DNA of 64,000 nucleotides from contig QNGE01002363.1 in assembly GCA_008508345.1 (NCBI GenBank), positions 41,369 to 105,368 of the forward strand, written 5' to 3'. The position numbers and the translations under genes are program-made. The stretch is from Paragonimus westermani. Its lineage: Eukaryota; Platyhelminthes; Trematoda; Plagiorchiida; Troglotrematidae. The notes under the pieces are model-generated. The model worked only from the letters and a program-made list of their open reading frames with translations. It ran no database searches and was not told the origin of the DNA. Below, piece by piece: positions 11,508 through 23,713 of the stretch; positions within the stretch are counted from its first letter, which is position 1, and every line of letters begins with the position of its first letter.

Positions 11508-14500
11508 CCATCTTTTGGAACTAACCTGTCCTCATTTTCAGAAACCTGGATGTCCGTGGCCTTCCACCTCACCGTGTCTTTGGTATTGTCGGTGTACTGC
11601 ATTATGATTTTCCTCCACATCCTCTACAGTGCACCAACACGTGCTGGTATACTGAGCCATTTCTTGCATTACGTTTCCAATATTTCTATTCCTAGTTTAG
11701 ATCTTACCATTGCAGTCTCTTTTTGCTTATTTCTTGAGGTAGAGGTTTCGATTTTGTGCTAGCCGATCAATTGGCTAACCACCATTGACCGGCTGGACAT
11801 AAAGGCTTCCATTCCACACCTAGTGGTCTTATTCCTCCGGATTTACACCTGATATGTGGTGTGAGTGGAACCACAAGTGACGCAGTGCAAACCACTTGCG
11901 GTGGTGGTTAGGCGTAGACGCTTTTTGGCTTCGGGCACTGTGACAGGCTATTCCGAAGCGGATGTCGTCGTGTTTGTCTGAGTGAGTGAGGATTAGGCCC
12001 CATTCGGGGCCAGCGTAGCCTTAAGTTCTGACGGAACTCTTTTATGAGCAAAGCGCTAGGTTACGTATTCCAACAGTTACCTATACAGTAGTTTCCAAAA
12101 TCTGATGTCTGATTACCATGGATTGATTGATTAGAACTTACGTTCGAGCGACTGTATATCAGAGAACAATGTAGAATTGGCTTTCAATGTTCGCCAAAAT
12201 TAACCTAGTTTGATCTCTAGGCTTGCGAACAGCGTGGTGAGTGGTGATACCAACATCACCTGCCATTCTGTGTTGGCCTCTGAAGTCGCTGCGCCATTTG
12301 AGCACTTCTGTTCACGTGATATTTTCAAGGCCAACCTGGGTGTATGTACACGTGTTGACAAGCTCGGGCGCGATTACTACTCGCGGCCAAATCAAGAGAA
12401 AGCCTAATGAGCATTGCGGATGGAATTTCAGCCATCAAATCAGCACATGAGTGAGTTGAAACTGTTAGGTGAAGACGGAATAAAAAACTGGTGAAATTAG
12501 TCGTGCATCGACAATATGAAAACCATTACTAGCATCTTTATACATTCTGTCGTTCTGGAAATCGGGCTCAAGTTGAGCTAAAATTCTAGTTTGGCAAAGG
12601 ATCACAAAAGAAATGAGTATTTTAGAGTCTGTGCATTTGTATTCACACAGGACTGGATACAACTTTCGATATGTTGGGGTGGAGAGCAATAATTACTGTC
12701 CATCACGGTTTCGTCTATGAACTCCTGGTGTTTTTTGAAACCGTAGTCAACGATGACAGTTAAATGATTAGGTACGTTCAATATCGCTACATTTGACTGG
12801 AAGTGGAATGTTTTTTAAGTATAGACTGAGACCTTTAATTTGTAACGCACGTGGCGAGGTGGTAAAGAAAGCTGCCATACAAACTGAGTACCATGAACGC
12901 CATCAAAAATTGTAAAGGAACTATTGTGTTGTGTGCTATTCAGTTACTTTTATTCGTGACAGCAGAAGACAAGTCATGATAGGGAGTTTTATTGATGAGT
13001 TAGGTCAGAGAAAGACGTGACTTCAACTACTGTAACCGTGGTCCAATCTCGTCCGATCTGGGGTAACCAGTCGTAAAACAACGAAGTTCAGAAATCGTAA
13101 TGAGAAGATGAGTAAATCTACAAACAAACATCATTTACTAGATTCCTCACTGTACAACAGATGTACTTAAAGGAATACAAATCAAAGCGTCAGGGAGGCA
13201 AATATTTGAGAACCTCTTGTACAACCGCACGTCACCTGCCATCTAAGACCTACCTCCACGGGAACTCTCGTCGGCCTGGAGAATTCAAACAAGCTTTGAT
13301 ATGGGTGAGTGCCATCCCAGATGGTAAGGAGTGGAACATTATTGTCTTAGAGAACGTGGCCTACAATAGGTGACATTACGTGTATTTATTGTACAGCAAC
13401 GAGTGAAGTTGTGGTACATGCGCAAGCACATTAACCTTTCGTGTAGGTGTGAAGTAGGCGAGGTAACACGAATACAACAAGGCTGTGCAGAAACTAAACA
13501 GCCAAAACTAGCAGATGGGTTGGTGATATGGTCTAATCGTAGAAGATGCATAGTTATCATGGTGTGAAAAGTGGCAGCACACGAGAACGGAATTATACAC
13601 CAAATGGTTGCTACCTCAAACGGTGCATGTTGTGGCCTAACGTAACTCCCATTTGCTTTAGTGATACTCGTCTAGGTGTGGATTCGGCTTGAATAGGTAA
13701 CTCTGAATACCATCTCATTAGTTGCCCCTAGCGACTTTTATCATTAAACGAAAAATAGATTCGTGTACTTTGAAGTACTCCCAGATAAATTACGAAATAA
13801 TGAACACGTGTTCAGACCAGGGGAACCGTGCCGAAGTGCTATCGAGTTAGACCTGTTAGAATGACCTCTACCCAAAATGACATTATCGGCTAATGTGACA
13901 AACACAGCTTTTTCTAGTGACATGCCTCACCTTCATGAGATGAAAAGACGTGAGTTGACAATCCAGCCCCCTAAGGTACGTCAGGTTCAGTTGTCATATG
14001 AATAAATACAGCAGTGTTGAATTATGTATACTGTATCACTTAGATGAAGTAATCATTTGTGAGATGAATCTTGTCATGCCTGAGTTCAAAGCTTCATTCT
14101 AAGTGACACAGGGCAGTTCAGTTTACGCAGTTAAATGTATTGAACCAGGGTGACTTGCTCCACTACCAGATTATTGTATCGAATGTGTAAAGTTTACTCC
14201 TAACTGCATAGATCGTTTCTAATCTATTGTTCCACGTATTACTGACTGTTGGGAATGGAGTTGGGATAAACTACTAGAGTATCATAGGGACTGTCAACTG
14301 AGGTTATTTTGATAAAGACCACATGGACATACTATCTTGTTAATATACAGAGTCCAACGTACATATACATTAAAGGAACTGTAAATGATGCAAAATAATT
14401 GGCAGAAGTGAATATGATTATCAGATATATTTTCACTTTCTACTGATTCTTCCAGTTCGCTGAAAAACAACTTTCCTGCATCCGTCAGGCCTGTTCACAT

Positions 14501-15439
14501 CAGATCAGCCGTAGTAAATGGAACATGGAATATCCCGTTACCTATGGAGGATACTCAGAGAATGAATCGTATGACTAAAAATGAGGAATACCACAACAGA
14601 TTTATAAGAATATTCCAGCATTAGAGGGCCTAAGATACTCAGCGTTCCAACCTACATTCGGAAGGGAGGGTAGACCGAAAGAACATACAGACTCAATGAT
14701 TAGGGTTATTGTGGCGAAAATTCGTTCAGTAAAGCAAGATAATTAGTACTCACTTCTCACGTTCTCGTAACACGCATACGATTGCGTTGATGAACTGGAA
14801 TGCCAGTCGACAACTCAACAGGTTTTCCAGTTAAAAGTCAGTTGCACTTCTGTCTGGTTCTGTGCTTGTGGCTGATGCTTCCCGTCGTGGACTTTTGTTC
14901 GACACTTCTTGCCCGGTGACCCGGTTTTGTCGAACGATGACTCGTTCGGTCGCTTGTGCTGTCTGCAATCCACCCGCTATCGGTTTTGACCATATCTCAC
15001 TATCGCGTCGAGATATTTCACTAAGCGTTAGACCAATCGCGTCTGTGACTCGGTCATTTATCACACTGTGTCGGCAGTAATTGTCGGATGAACAACATGA
15101 ACCAAAAGTTAAGCGGCCACGTATGATTTCGGTCTTAAGCTCTGATGTAAATCTTACTGAACAAATCTGCAACTGAAACAATCGGTCAGAAAAAACAATG
15201 ATGAAGTCCTTTGTTTGTATGTTACAAGGTCCTGAATATTTAATCACCGATTAAACAGGTCTTCTGTGCACGGTGTTATTGGAAGTAACATCCGGGGATC
15301 AAGCGATATTGCAACTGAGAGTCATGAATTAACCCATGAAATTGGAGAATGTTTACAATGGTCAGGAGATGTGGGCACCTGCACAAACCACGTCTTCAGA
15401 CAATGGTACATACAGCGTTTGGTCCAAACAGTCTAGACG
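11508..15439. other. Unassigned intergenic sequence
   Basis: Contains a short perfect hairpin at 11,996-12,011 (GGCCCC attc GGGGCC) and a 138-codon minus-strand frame at 14,831-15,247 that is Ser/Arg-rich at its end and matches nothing I know. No repeat family was recognised otherwise. Confidence 0.55.
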
Positions 15440-15712
15440 TGCACGTTGTATGCATTGTTGTCGGCCAGATTTTTGCTGTCCATGTGCTCACGTTGTAAAC
15501 CAGGAGCGCAGATGGCACAAGGGTTGTTTATTCGGGAAGCCATTTCATGTGATGCTACACTCCAATGTTCTTTCCTGTATTTATCCTGTGGCCATTTCGA
15601 CGACAAAATTCACGCACTCGCCCCACTACTGAATAGTAGTAGTTTGAGTAGTATAATGCGATGGCTCGTCCTCATTACACTCACATCATGTACTGACAGG
15701 CACTCGGACTTT
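15440..15712 (+). repeat. R1 dispersed repeat, copy c
   Basis: Shares gcagatggcacaagggttgt, ttattcggg, ccatttcatgtgatgctaca, ctactgaatagtagtagttt and cgtcctcattacact with copies a and b. It lacks the roughly 80-base stretch of copy b between ttattcggg and gccattcc. Confidence 0.68.
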
Positions 15713-16995
15713 TTCACACTTAAGTCGAGATGTTGCCTTGTAAGGCCGGTGCCTGAAATTTCAGGTATCAAAAACAGTACACGTTCAGCACTAGTGACAG
15801 CTGATTTCCACTTGTCCGTGGGCAACATTAAAGTGGTTCGCGCGTTTGTTAATTAGTTGATTGATTGAAGCATTTACCATCTCATCCTAGTTACCCGGTT
15901 ATAATGGTATAATTTTTGTGACATTTCAACTGGCTTTGATTCGTTTTTAGAGAACAAGAAGATTGTAGGTGTATACTGTTTGTCACGTGTATGAAAATGA
16001 TTCTACTGGACACTTATATTTTGCAAGTAAATACAATGTAAATATTTCCTTTATTCAATGTACCTAGTATACGGATGAGATCCAAATGGTTCTACACTTC
16101 ATAGTTCCGTGACAACCAGTGACTTCTTCGTGTTTCTAATGTCATATAGACAGTCACATTAGCGCTTGCCAGACAGGTTTAGATAGTATGGAATTCTTAG
16201 TCTACAAATCCCGTAGTGCAGGTGAGTCGGTATCGACCTCGAGGTCATCTGCTTAAATGCAGCTGGATGTGCACAGGCAAAGTCAGTCGTAAGTCTCTAT
16301 CCGCGCTTCTGTTTAACCGTGATCAGCAGTGTCTTTGTGTGAGCACAGATTGTACGTTTGTCGTATAAAATCATTTGGGTTATGAGAACTTACCAGTTTT
16401 TGGTGAGACAAGGCTACTACGTCCATAAAGGTTGCACAAACAGCTAGTTCAGATGGTATCACCTAGCTGTTAGTTATGAAAACCCTTCACAAATGAGTTA
16501 TGTTGAACCGTGTTCTCCCGTTTCTGAAAGTTGTGAGCTTAAATGTATTTCAGGTGGCCGTGGGATTCCAAAAGGCGTTCATTGGTGGTTTCACCTCATT
16601 ATACTCCTTTCTAAAACTTAGAAGCTTCCCGTAGCTGTTAGCAAACTTTCATGATGTGCTTTAGAATAACCTCATTATGATTTTTGAGGCTATTAAAGTG
16701 ATGCAGCGAGATTAAGAAGGATAAGTTATATGAAATCCATCATCACACGCTCGTTGTATACAGGGGAGTTGCTCTAAAAGTTTTGCAGTTAGGCTACTGA
16801 TCTCTATTGGCAAAGGAGGTTCAGTAAGGCTGAGCTATGTTCATGGTGGTTTGTGGAGGCGAATTGTATTAAAACCATCAGTAGCGTAGGAAAGATAATA
16901 CAAGCACGTCGACAAATTAGAGTGCATGAAGTAGTTCTTTGGGATACGGTGGGTTGAATTATTCAAGAACAATTTATTCTCAAGTTGACAACCAG
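15713..16995. other. Unassigned intergenic sequence
   Basis: No open frame of note and no recognised repeat. Confidence 0.6.
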
Positions 16996-17125
16996 TCACA
17001 TTTGATCGTAGCCTTCGCGACGACGAGCTCTACTGAGAGCGAAACTCGAGTCTAATGCTTCTTTTCCAAAGAGGCTGGCTAGAAAGTCTATCTGAATGCG
17101 AAGGCTGCGATCAAATGTGAGTGAT
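16996..17125 (+). mobile_element. Hammerhead SINE, copy 2, with inverted arms
   Basis: It shares the block from gagctcta to the tail with the other copies: taatgcttcttttccaaaga, ggctggctagaaagt, gaatgcgaaggctgcgatca. Its 5' part is not the usual head but an inverted copy of the tail: arms 16,996-17,018 and 17,098-17,120 are 23 bases long with a single mismatch. Confidence 0.75.
17020..17052 (+). ncRNA. Hammerhead ribozyme, copy 2 (stem II, GAAA, stem III and GTC intact)
   Basis: Stem II is GCTCT (17,027-17,031) with AGAGC (17,036-17,040), 5 perfect pairs around ACTG. GAA (17,041-17,043) is followed by the self-complementary stem III ACTCGAGT (17,044-17,051) and C (17,052), so the cleavage triplet is GTC. 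The core CTGATGA is here ACGACGA (17,020-17,026), three changes from the consensus. Normal stem I is not formed next to the core. Probably inactive. Confidence 0.72.
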
Positions 17126-17164
17126 GTTCAACGTGAAAATAAAGCGAATCGTCGACTACTCGAT

Positions 17165-17428
17165 GTTGTGTGTGTTTGTACGTCCTTTACAAGGCCACAA
17201 CGTTCACCTCGTATGTGATTGGCTACTGACGTTCGCGTGATACATCGCGACTCTGATTGGTTTAATTCTAACTCGTTTTCCCATATAATGTTCTTTGTGT
17301 ACGCCTACTGGGCAGATTGCATACATACTAGTGTACGTTCATTACCTCTGCCTTGCTTCTGATTTACGATACAACACTCATCAACAATTTATTATGGTTC
17401 ATATTGTATGCAGGTTTGGTGCCCAGAA
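17165..17428 (+). repeat. Possible solo LTR with primer-site-like end
   Basis: The segment begins tgttgtgtgtgtttg, contains a TATA-like catataatg at about 17,281, and reaches ttgtatgca at about 17,412, followed at once by ggtttggtgcccagaa. The TGG start after a CA end resembles the tRNA primer site of an LTR retrotransposon. No gag or pol relic and no second LTR was found, so this is tentative. Confidence 0.25.
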
Positions 17429-20400
17429 TTTTGAAGCAAGAGGTGTAAGAAGACCGGCTTCAAACGTTTTACGAAACATCTCGAGTTGAGGCAGGGTTGA
17501 TTTCACTTGGAGATCAACTACGAGGGGGGAGTTCTGGATGCTTCATTGTGACTTCGGGATAAGAAAACAATCTACGCGATGAAAACAGTGACTTTCCGCA
17601 ATCCATGAGACACAACATTCAGTCGAACACTAGAAAGAGCACGTGTACTACATCTCATAATACTGTAAGCTTGGTGTAACGTAACATTTATAGGTGTCTA
17701 CTGCGCTGAGTTGCTGCGGCCCGATTCAGGTTGGGGATACATGGAGGAAATTGGAAAATTGGAAATTGGTGACGATGATCTACGACAATACCCCAGCTCA
17801 CAAGTTTCAAGCATCATAGACTGTTATTCGTGACTGTGAAACTCGGGACCGCTTCCGGGTTACTCTATGTTTCTAAATTTGGAGTGTTGCTTGAAAAACA
17901 AGCACTTTTCTTCCACGTAAAATGACAACCAAATGCAAAAATCTGGCCGAGCAGACAAGATAAATGCATTTATTGTCAAGATACCGGTCAGGTGCGCTTG
18001 AGAATAAGGTGATTTGTAAACGGTGGATCCTATCTTGAACAATTAAATTGTCTAATGTCTGATGCATCCACATACACATCAGGCCCAAATTTTTGGGAAC
18101 ACTTTTGCATGCTCAACTTCAAACACGATCACAAATGGGCTGAATAAATTTCACAGGCACCAGGTGATGAATACTATTTTTAGTCTTTAATGACGTGACC
18201 ACGAAATGAAAAAGCTTTCATCTGTGACAGTCAGTGGTATGTCAGGTCGGTGTCGCCTAAACAACACTGATGTTTTTCCGAGCTCACTTGTATACCATGG
18301 TAAGATTAGTCTTCGTCATCGGTTCTGTCGATTATGAGGTGGGTCGTTCTAAACCTGTCGATTGCGCGCATCCAAACGAAATTCACTGTTAGCTGTTCTT
18401 CATGAATATTCTCTGTTATATTTACTGTTGTTTCTGTCAGGATAGACAACAATATAGACAACCTTCACGAGAAAGGTTCGAAGCGGGAATGTATACATTC
18501 TAGTGGGACTCGAGTCCCGCATGAACGCGAATAAAAGAGTATTATAGAAATTAAAACTCTTCCCAGTGGGTCGAAAATGGACATCTACACTCCGGTTCGA
18601 ATAATCGAAACTTTGTTTCACTCTCAAAAAAGATCTGGATACCAGTGCTACAGTACGCGTTGGTGAACAGGTTGACTGCACCGTTCACTGTTCGATCGCA
18701 ATGCAAATGTAAAGACCCACGTGATGCTTAGGTCACGTGACCAGAGCTCGCCCCACAGTTATCAAGGCTAAACATGAAAACCGAGGATACACCTAACCTA
18801 GCTTGTTGTACTTAGGCGGTTACAGCTAACACGAGATATCTTTCAGAAAGGGCTTACCTAAATATTAAAAGCGAATTCGAGAATCCACTCATTCGGCTGT
18901 GAGCGACAGAAGAACAGCTGAGAAGCATCGCAGAAAGACTACGAACGGTCGGGTTTATACATACAACCGCCACTAAGAGCTACCTCTAGTCCACTTCATC
19001 ATTTTGAGGTCATTGAATCCATGGGATCATCTGAATTGCATAATTATCTGGTAGACAGAGTGAAAAAATAAAATTCACGTGACTATATGATGAAGCAGAA
19101 TCTAAGTCAATCTTGTGACCGTCATAAAATAAGGGTTATCATACTTGGCAGTCGGGCTAACACAAGCGTAGGGGCATGTTGGTGTTTGCCAACGACAGGT
19201 ACAAGGGACTCGCGCCTTTGTCAGTAAAATCGTACGGTGTCCAGTTTTATCAGAACAAACTCTAATTAGGTTTGTGTACAGTAACAGTATTCACAAAACG
19301 CTGTAAGCTGAAGGAAGATGAGAATTTTGTGTACATTCGAATTGGCGCCGAACAATTTGCAAAGGAAAGTGGTAACGGTTTTCAGTTTCGAAAGGTCTGC
19401 AACAATTAGATGTTGACTAATAAGAGGTTAGAGAAGTACGAGCTAAATAGAAACCTAATCACAGTATGTCGGGGATATAGAAAACAATCGTTAATGTTAA
19501 GCAAACAACTGATTGACAGCAGTTGAGAGATAGAACGTATCATAAAGTTACTGCAACCATTCAGACATCCGAGGAGTCTGAAGTCGCAAATTGACTTCCT
19601 GTATAATGTGGGGCCTGTCAGCTTTTTAGCCTCACATTACACACTATTTACATATCTGTTATGTTCATCGTACATACAGATAATGTCATTTGTTTGGATC
19701 GATACAGTGCTTCTCCTTCGTGTCTGTTTCCTTGTGCTTTTAAGTGGCTGTTATCATAACCTGACTGTGACAACATCCATCTGAGCAGATTAGGGGAATC
19801 GGATTCTTTGGAATCCCCCGGTCATTCAAGCGGAAATCTCGATCCTTCTACTTCGGATCTAGCGTGCTAGGATCTGAAATGAATAATTAGTGCGAGTCAG
19901 TGTATGCAGCATTCAAATAATGTTCTTTCGTTTTTTCTGATCCACTACAATACATGTGCCAATTCTGTTCCATACATAAACTACTGCCGACTCTTCTGAA
20001 GGTAGACACTGGTAGATTGTTCTTGCACGCCGAAAGGATTTTTTGTTCACGTGCTACAGATTAGCTGATATTGTAACCTTGGCAGCATAATCCATAAGTG
20101 TTTGGTTAGGCCAGATAAAGTAGACAGGTAGATAGGTAATCTCATGTGTTAAGACTTAGTCTTCTCTGACAGGGTGTTAAGGTGTTAGGAACTAGTAACT
20201 TTGAAAAACCTATATGAGTACGTTAATGACAAATGCATCGTAGCATGTTTTATAAGGCCGTGATGTAGTTAGGCCGTAAGAATCATTTAAATTAAATATG
20301 TAGCACACAGGGAGTCTGAACGCGAGTTGAACGTAATGAAAAGCACACCGAGTGAAACGATCTAAATGGCCCAGTGAGTAACCTGAGCACTGAAATCGCT

Positions 20401-20898
20401 TCCTTGGTTATTGATGTACAGTTTGATGACAGGCTTAGGTCATTTGAACCAACTGTTCCCAGTTTCCGTTCGTGAGCATTTGTATCTGGCTTCTGGCTAA
20501 CGAGAATGTATTCACTGTAAATGGAATGACGGAAATGCACTAATTTACATATACTCATAAAACAGGGGCCCCCGATCACGCTAAAAATGAACTGGAATAT
20601 CCCAGAAGAGAGGAACTTTACTGAGATGGTTAAGAAAATAACAAAAGAACGCTGAGCAGAACAACAGGAAATTATATGACTCCAAGCATGCCAATGACTG
20701 CAGCACACTGTCATCTCAGCTAACGTTTTTAGACAGTGATCTGTGTGATCACGAAGATCCCAGCCAGACAGGCGACGCCTACCCACTTAGGTCAATGGAG
20801 CAGTCGGGATCCTCATATTTTGCAACCATGCTGCTGTTTGAGTAACACGTAATTTTATCCACTATTGATGGTTTCAGCATATAACACCTGGTATGGTT
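17429..20898. other. Unassigned intergenic sequence
   Basis: Holds the 14-base palindrome GGGACTCGAGTCCC at 18,507-18,520 and a 164-codon minus-strand frame at 20,292-20,786 without recognisable domains. No host exon was identified. Confidence 0.55.
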
Positions 20899-20909
20899 AA
20901 CGCTCAGTT

Positions 20910-20959
20910 AAGCATTAGTGTTAACCACTAATGTATTGCTGTCTGTGATGATGATGATG
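20910..20959 (+). mobile_element. Very short LINE 3'-end insertion (about 50 bp)
   Basis: Only the last part of the LINE 3' UTR (gcattagtgttaaccactaa, tattgctgtctgtg) plus the ATG tail is present. It is flanked by the 11-bp direct repeat AACGCTCAGTT at 20,899-20,909 and 20,960-20,970. Confidence 0.8.
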
Positions 20960-20998
20960 AACGCTCAGTTGGCAAGCGGAGCAAGTGGCCCAACCATT

Positions 20999-22065
20999 GT
21001 AGGCTGCGCAACGTGATTAGTTGGCCAGTTGATTGCGCATCTGCAGCGTTCCGGAATAAGCGCCGCTGAACAGCTGTGTTGCTAACTTGATCAGTCCACT
21101 TAATATTGGCTCGCTGACAGAGACAACGATAGTCAAAGGTAACAAGACTGTTGACGTCCTCGCTGCGAAAAGATCAAGTTTCCGAACCATAGAACAAGAC
21201 AGAATGCGTACAGGTAGTGCACACCTCATTTACAGTAACAACTGAAAGTTTTTTCGACACCACAAATGATACAGGTTGGCAAAGTCAACCTTGGTGATTT
21301 CTGATGAGCAACGTATCAAGCCGACATGGTAGTCTCAAATTGACTGTATACAATAACGAGCGTACTGAGTGAGAATACCCCAGTCTTGAAGAAATACTTT
21401 GCATTTTGAAAGTGCTGAACGTACTTCATAGAGATTAGCGCTGTCATTCATCATGCTCAACATGGCCTGCATTTTTTTGTGCGGAGATTGAGTAAGACCA
21501 TGTCATCCGCATGCACCACATAGATCAACCTAGCTCCGGGAAAAAGCTTAACACCAAGCTCACTGGACTCCTTAAGCGCACCCCCCAGAATGTCGTCCAT
21601 GGCAAAATTGGACAAGAAGGGAGAAATCGAACACCTTTGATGAATACCACCAGAAGTGATGAACCCCCGAGACATTTGTCCATGGAACTCCACTCTGCTT
21701 ACAGTTAGTTAGTTAGTTATAGTTATCTCAACAGACTCACGTATTTCACTGATACTTTTTTGCGAAGGAGACACCTCCAGAGAACGTTACGAGCAACTGA
21801 ATCGAAAGCAACCCTCAGGTCCAAAAAGACCACAACCGTCGGTTGTCCATATGAGTGTCGATGTTCCAAGATCCGTCGCAGGGTAAAAATGTGATCAACG
21901 TACCCTGAACCGGAACGGAATCCTGCCTGTTCTTCGCGTGTCTGACGTTCTGTGGGCTTGGTGAGCCGACGTAAAATGAGACCAGTGAGTAAACTGGACG
22001 TAACAAACAATGATGCCTTTGTGATTGTCATGACACTTCCGGCCCCTTTTTTCTAAAGGGAATTG
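20999..22065 (-). mobile_element. LINE RT fragment, minus strand
   Basis: Reading the minus strand from 22,031: [38 protein letters not shown] and VVVFLDLRVAFDSVARNVLW (RT blocks). After a TTAG microsatellite at 21,702-21,726 come the pieces GIHQRCSISPFLSNFAMDDI and GVKLFPGARLIYVVHADDMV (FADD block altered to HADD) at 21,693-21,457. Then a C-terminal part (about 21,230-21,017) has VLFYGSET and FDYRCLCQRANIKWTDQV. Stops and frameshifts are present throughout. The 5' part of the element is missing beyond 22,065. Confidence 0.85.
21702..21726. repeat. TTAG microsatellite inside LINE fragment
   Basis: About five imperfect TTAG units between two parts of a minus-strand LINE RT. It may mark an internal deletion or insertion point. 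Confidence 0.8.
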
Positions 22066-23385
22066 TTGTTGAGAGGCACCAGTCACGTGGTATCTATTTA
22101 GCTTCCCAAATCCTCAGTTCTGTAATCGACCTATCAACACCATACTTGGAAATTGAAGGAAAGAATAGGTCTGCTCCGGGAGTCTTGTTACTATTTGATA
22201 GCCATTTCTGTTTCTGCTTCTGCCAATTCCACAGCTTCTTAATTTCCGCAAAATTATTCTCCATATGGCAAATTCTGATGTTATTAACATATAAGGGAAA
22301 CGGAGGAATCGCAAGCTGTGGAACCCCGAGCACGGATGGAACGAAAAACAGAGGTCCTCCAACGGAACCTAGCGGTACACGACTAGTCGACAGTACTTTT
22401 CAGCAAGTACATAATTAATTCTGATAGTAAACTGGCGATCTTGGGGCAAACTGTGAGCTAGACTAGTACGCAATTATCTGTACCATACTGTTTAACCTGA
22501 GTGGTAAGCGTCTCACCGATGCGTGATGCCCTGCAGATATCCCGGGCGACAGAATAGTATATAGATGGGGTTGCCAATCGTTAACCATTGGCTTCAAGGT
22601 TCGTAAAATTTTTTCAGCGGTTTCAACGCTTGGTTCCTGGGTCCCCCCAAACTGGAGGTATCGGAAAGAACAAGCACGGTGATGGAAGTGTATTAAGATA
22701 CGCTTAAAATTGTTCACAGGCTACAAGCAAACCTACAGAAAAGCGGAAAGTCAACGAGATTCCCCACGCGGCCTGATCGGTTGACTGGCATCTAAGAAGC
22801 ATATTTGGGCAGAAGAGTTAGTTTTCAGGTATGGTATCTTAATCTTGAATCCATTTTCGAGTACTGAGGCTATAATTTGGTGATCTGAGCAGATGCTATT
22901 TACCATTAAACTGATGGGATCAGTATCTTTCAAAAACTTGAAAATGAGTTCTTCTTAGTACCAGGATGTAACTTTTAGCTCAGCGAAACCATATTCTGCA
23001 AATAGTGTGTGCCATTTCTATTTCTATGATGTCATGGATTCCTAATCGATGTCTAGATGCGTCAGTTAACATTCACGGACCCGTGCTTTTTTTAATGAGT
23101 TGGACAGTTCACGTTAAAGTATTTGAAGTCCGACATCTCAGTTTTCTGATCGGGGCTTAACCTCTTTACATACACACATAAGAAAGCATTCTTGAATTAT
23201 TGTATTCCTTCGAATTGATTACACTGCTCTCGTGTCTGCCGATCTCAAAATTTGTAGTGATAATGGGCAGCGTGTAATGTTTTTTGTTTAGAAAAAGCCG
23301 AATTGTGGAACATATGGGCTGCGATTGGATTCAGACTTGTGATAAAAGCGTGCCCAGGCGTGGCAAGGACTCTACCTACTGAGGT
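22066..23385. other. Unassigned intergenic sequence
   Basis: Several minus-strand frames of 60-84 codons, none recognisable. 22,066-22,400 could be the foreign DNA that interrupts or truncates the LINE to its left. Confidence 0.55.
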
Positions 23386-23500
23386 CTCGTCGTGGCCAGT
23401 AGAGCGCTTGTTACTTTCAGGCATGTTGCTTCTGTCGCCGGTTTGAATCTAGCCGGAGCTTAGGACCTTTGCAACAGGGTGTCTTCTAACCTTTAAGGTT
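23386..23500 (+). mobile_element. Diverged tRNA-like SINE (same family as 37.2 kb)
   Basis: Reads gtggccagtagagcgcttgt, gcatgttgcttctgtcgccg, gtttgaatctagccggagct, then ttgcaacagggtgtctt. This follows the 37.2-kb copy position by position with many substitutions. The B box is recognisable (ggtttgaatc) but the A box is damaged. Confidence 0.7.
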
Positions 23501-23713
23501 CACAAGAAAGTACTGACATGTCCTTTTATAAACTACTTCAAATCCTTTTTCGTGAACGCTTCCAGAAGACAAGAACCTAATGGTAGGGTAAAATTTAGTG
23601 AATTTGGTAAACCTGAAGGTCGCCTGGCTGCACGTCATGAGCGCCTAAAGCATGCCATTGTCACTAACCAATAGGTCAGTTTCTGTTCTCCTAAACAGTC
23701 GTCTACTTAAGTC

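Noticed and set aside
20292..20786. 164-codon minus-strand frame as a gene
   Set aside because: No domain, no codon pattern or splice context, and length within chance for this amount of sequence.
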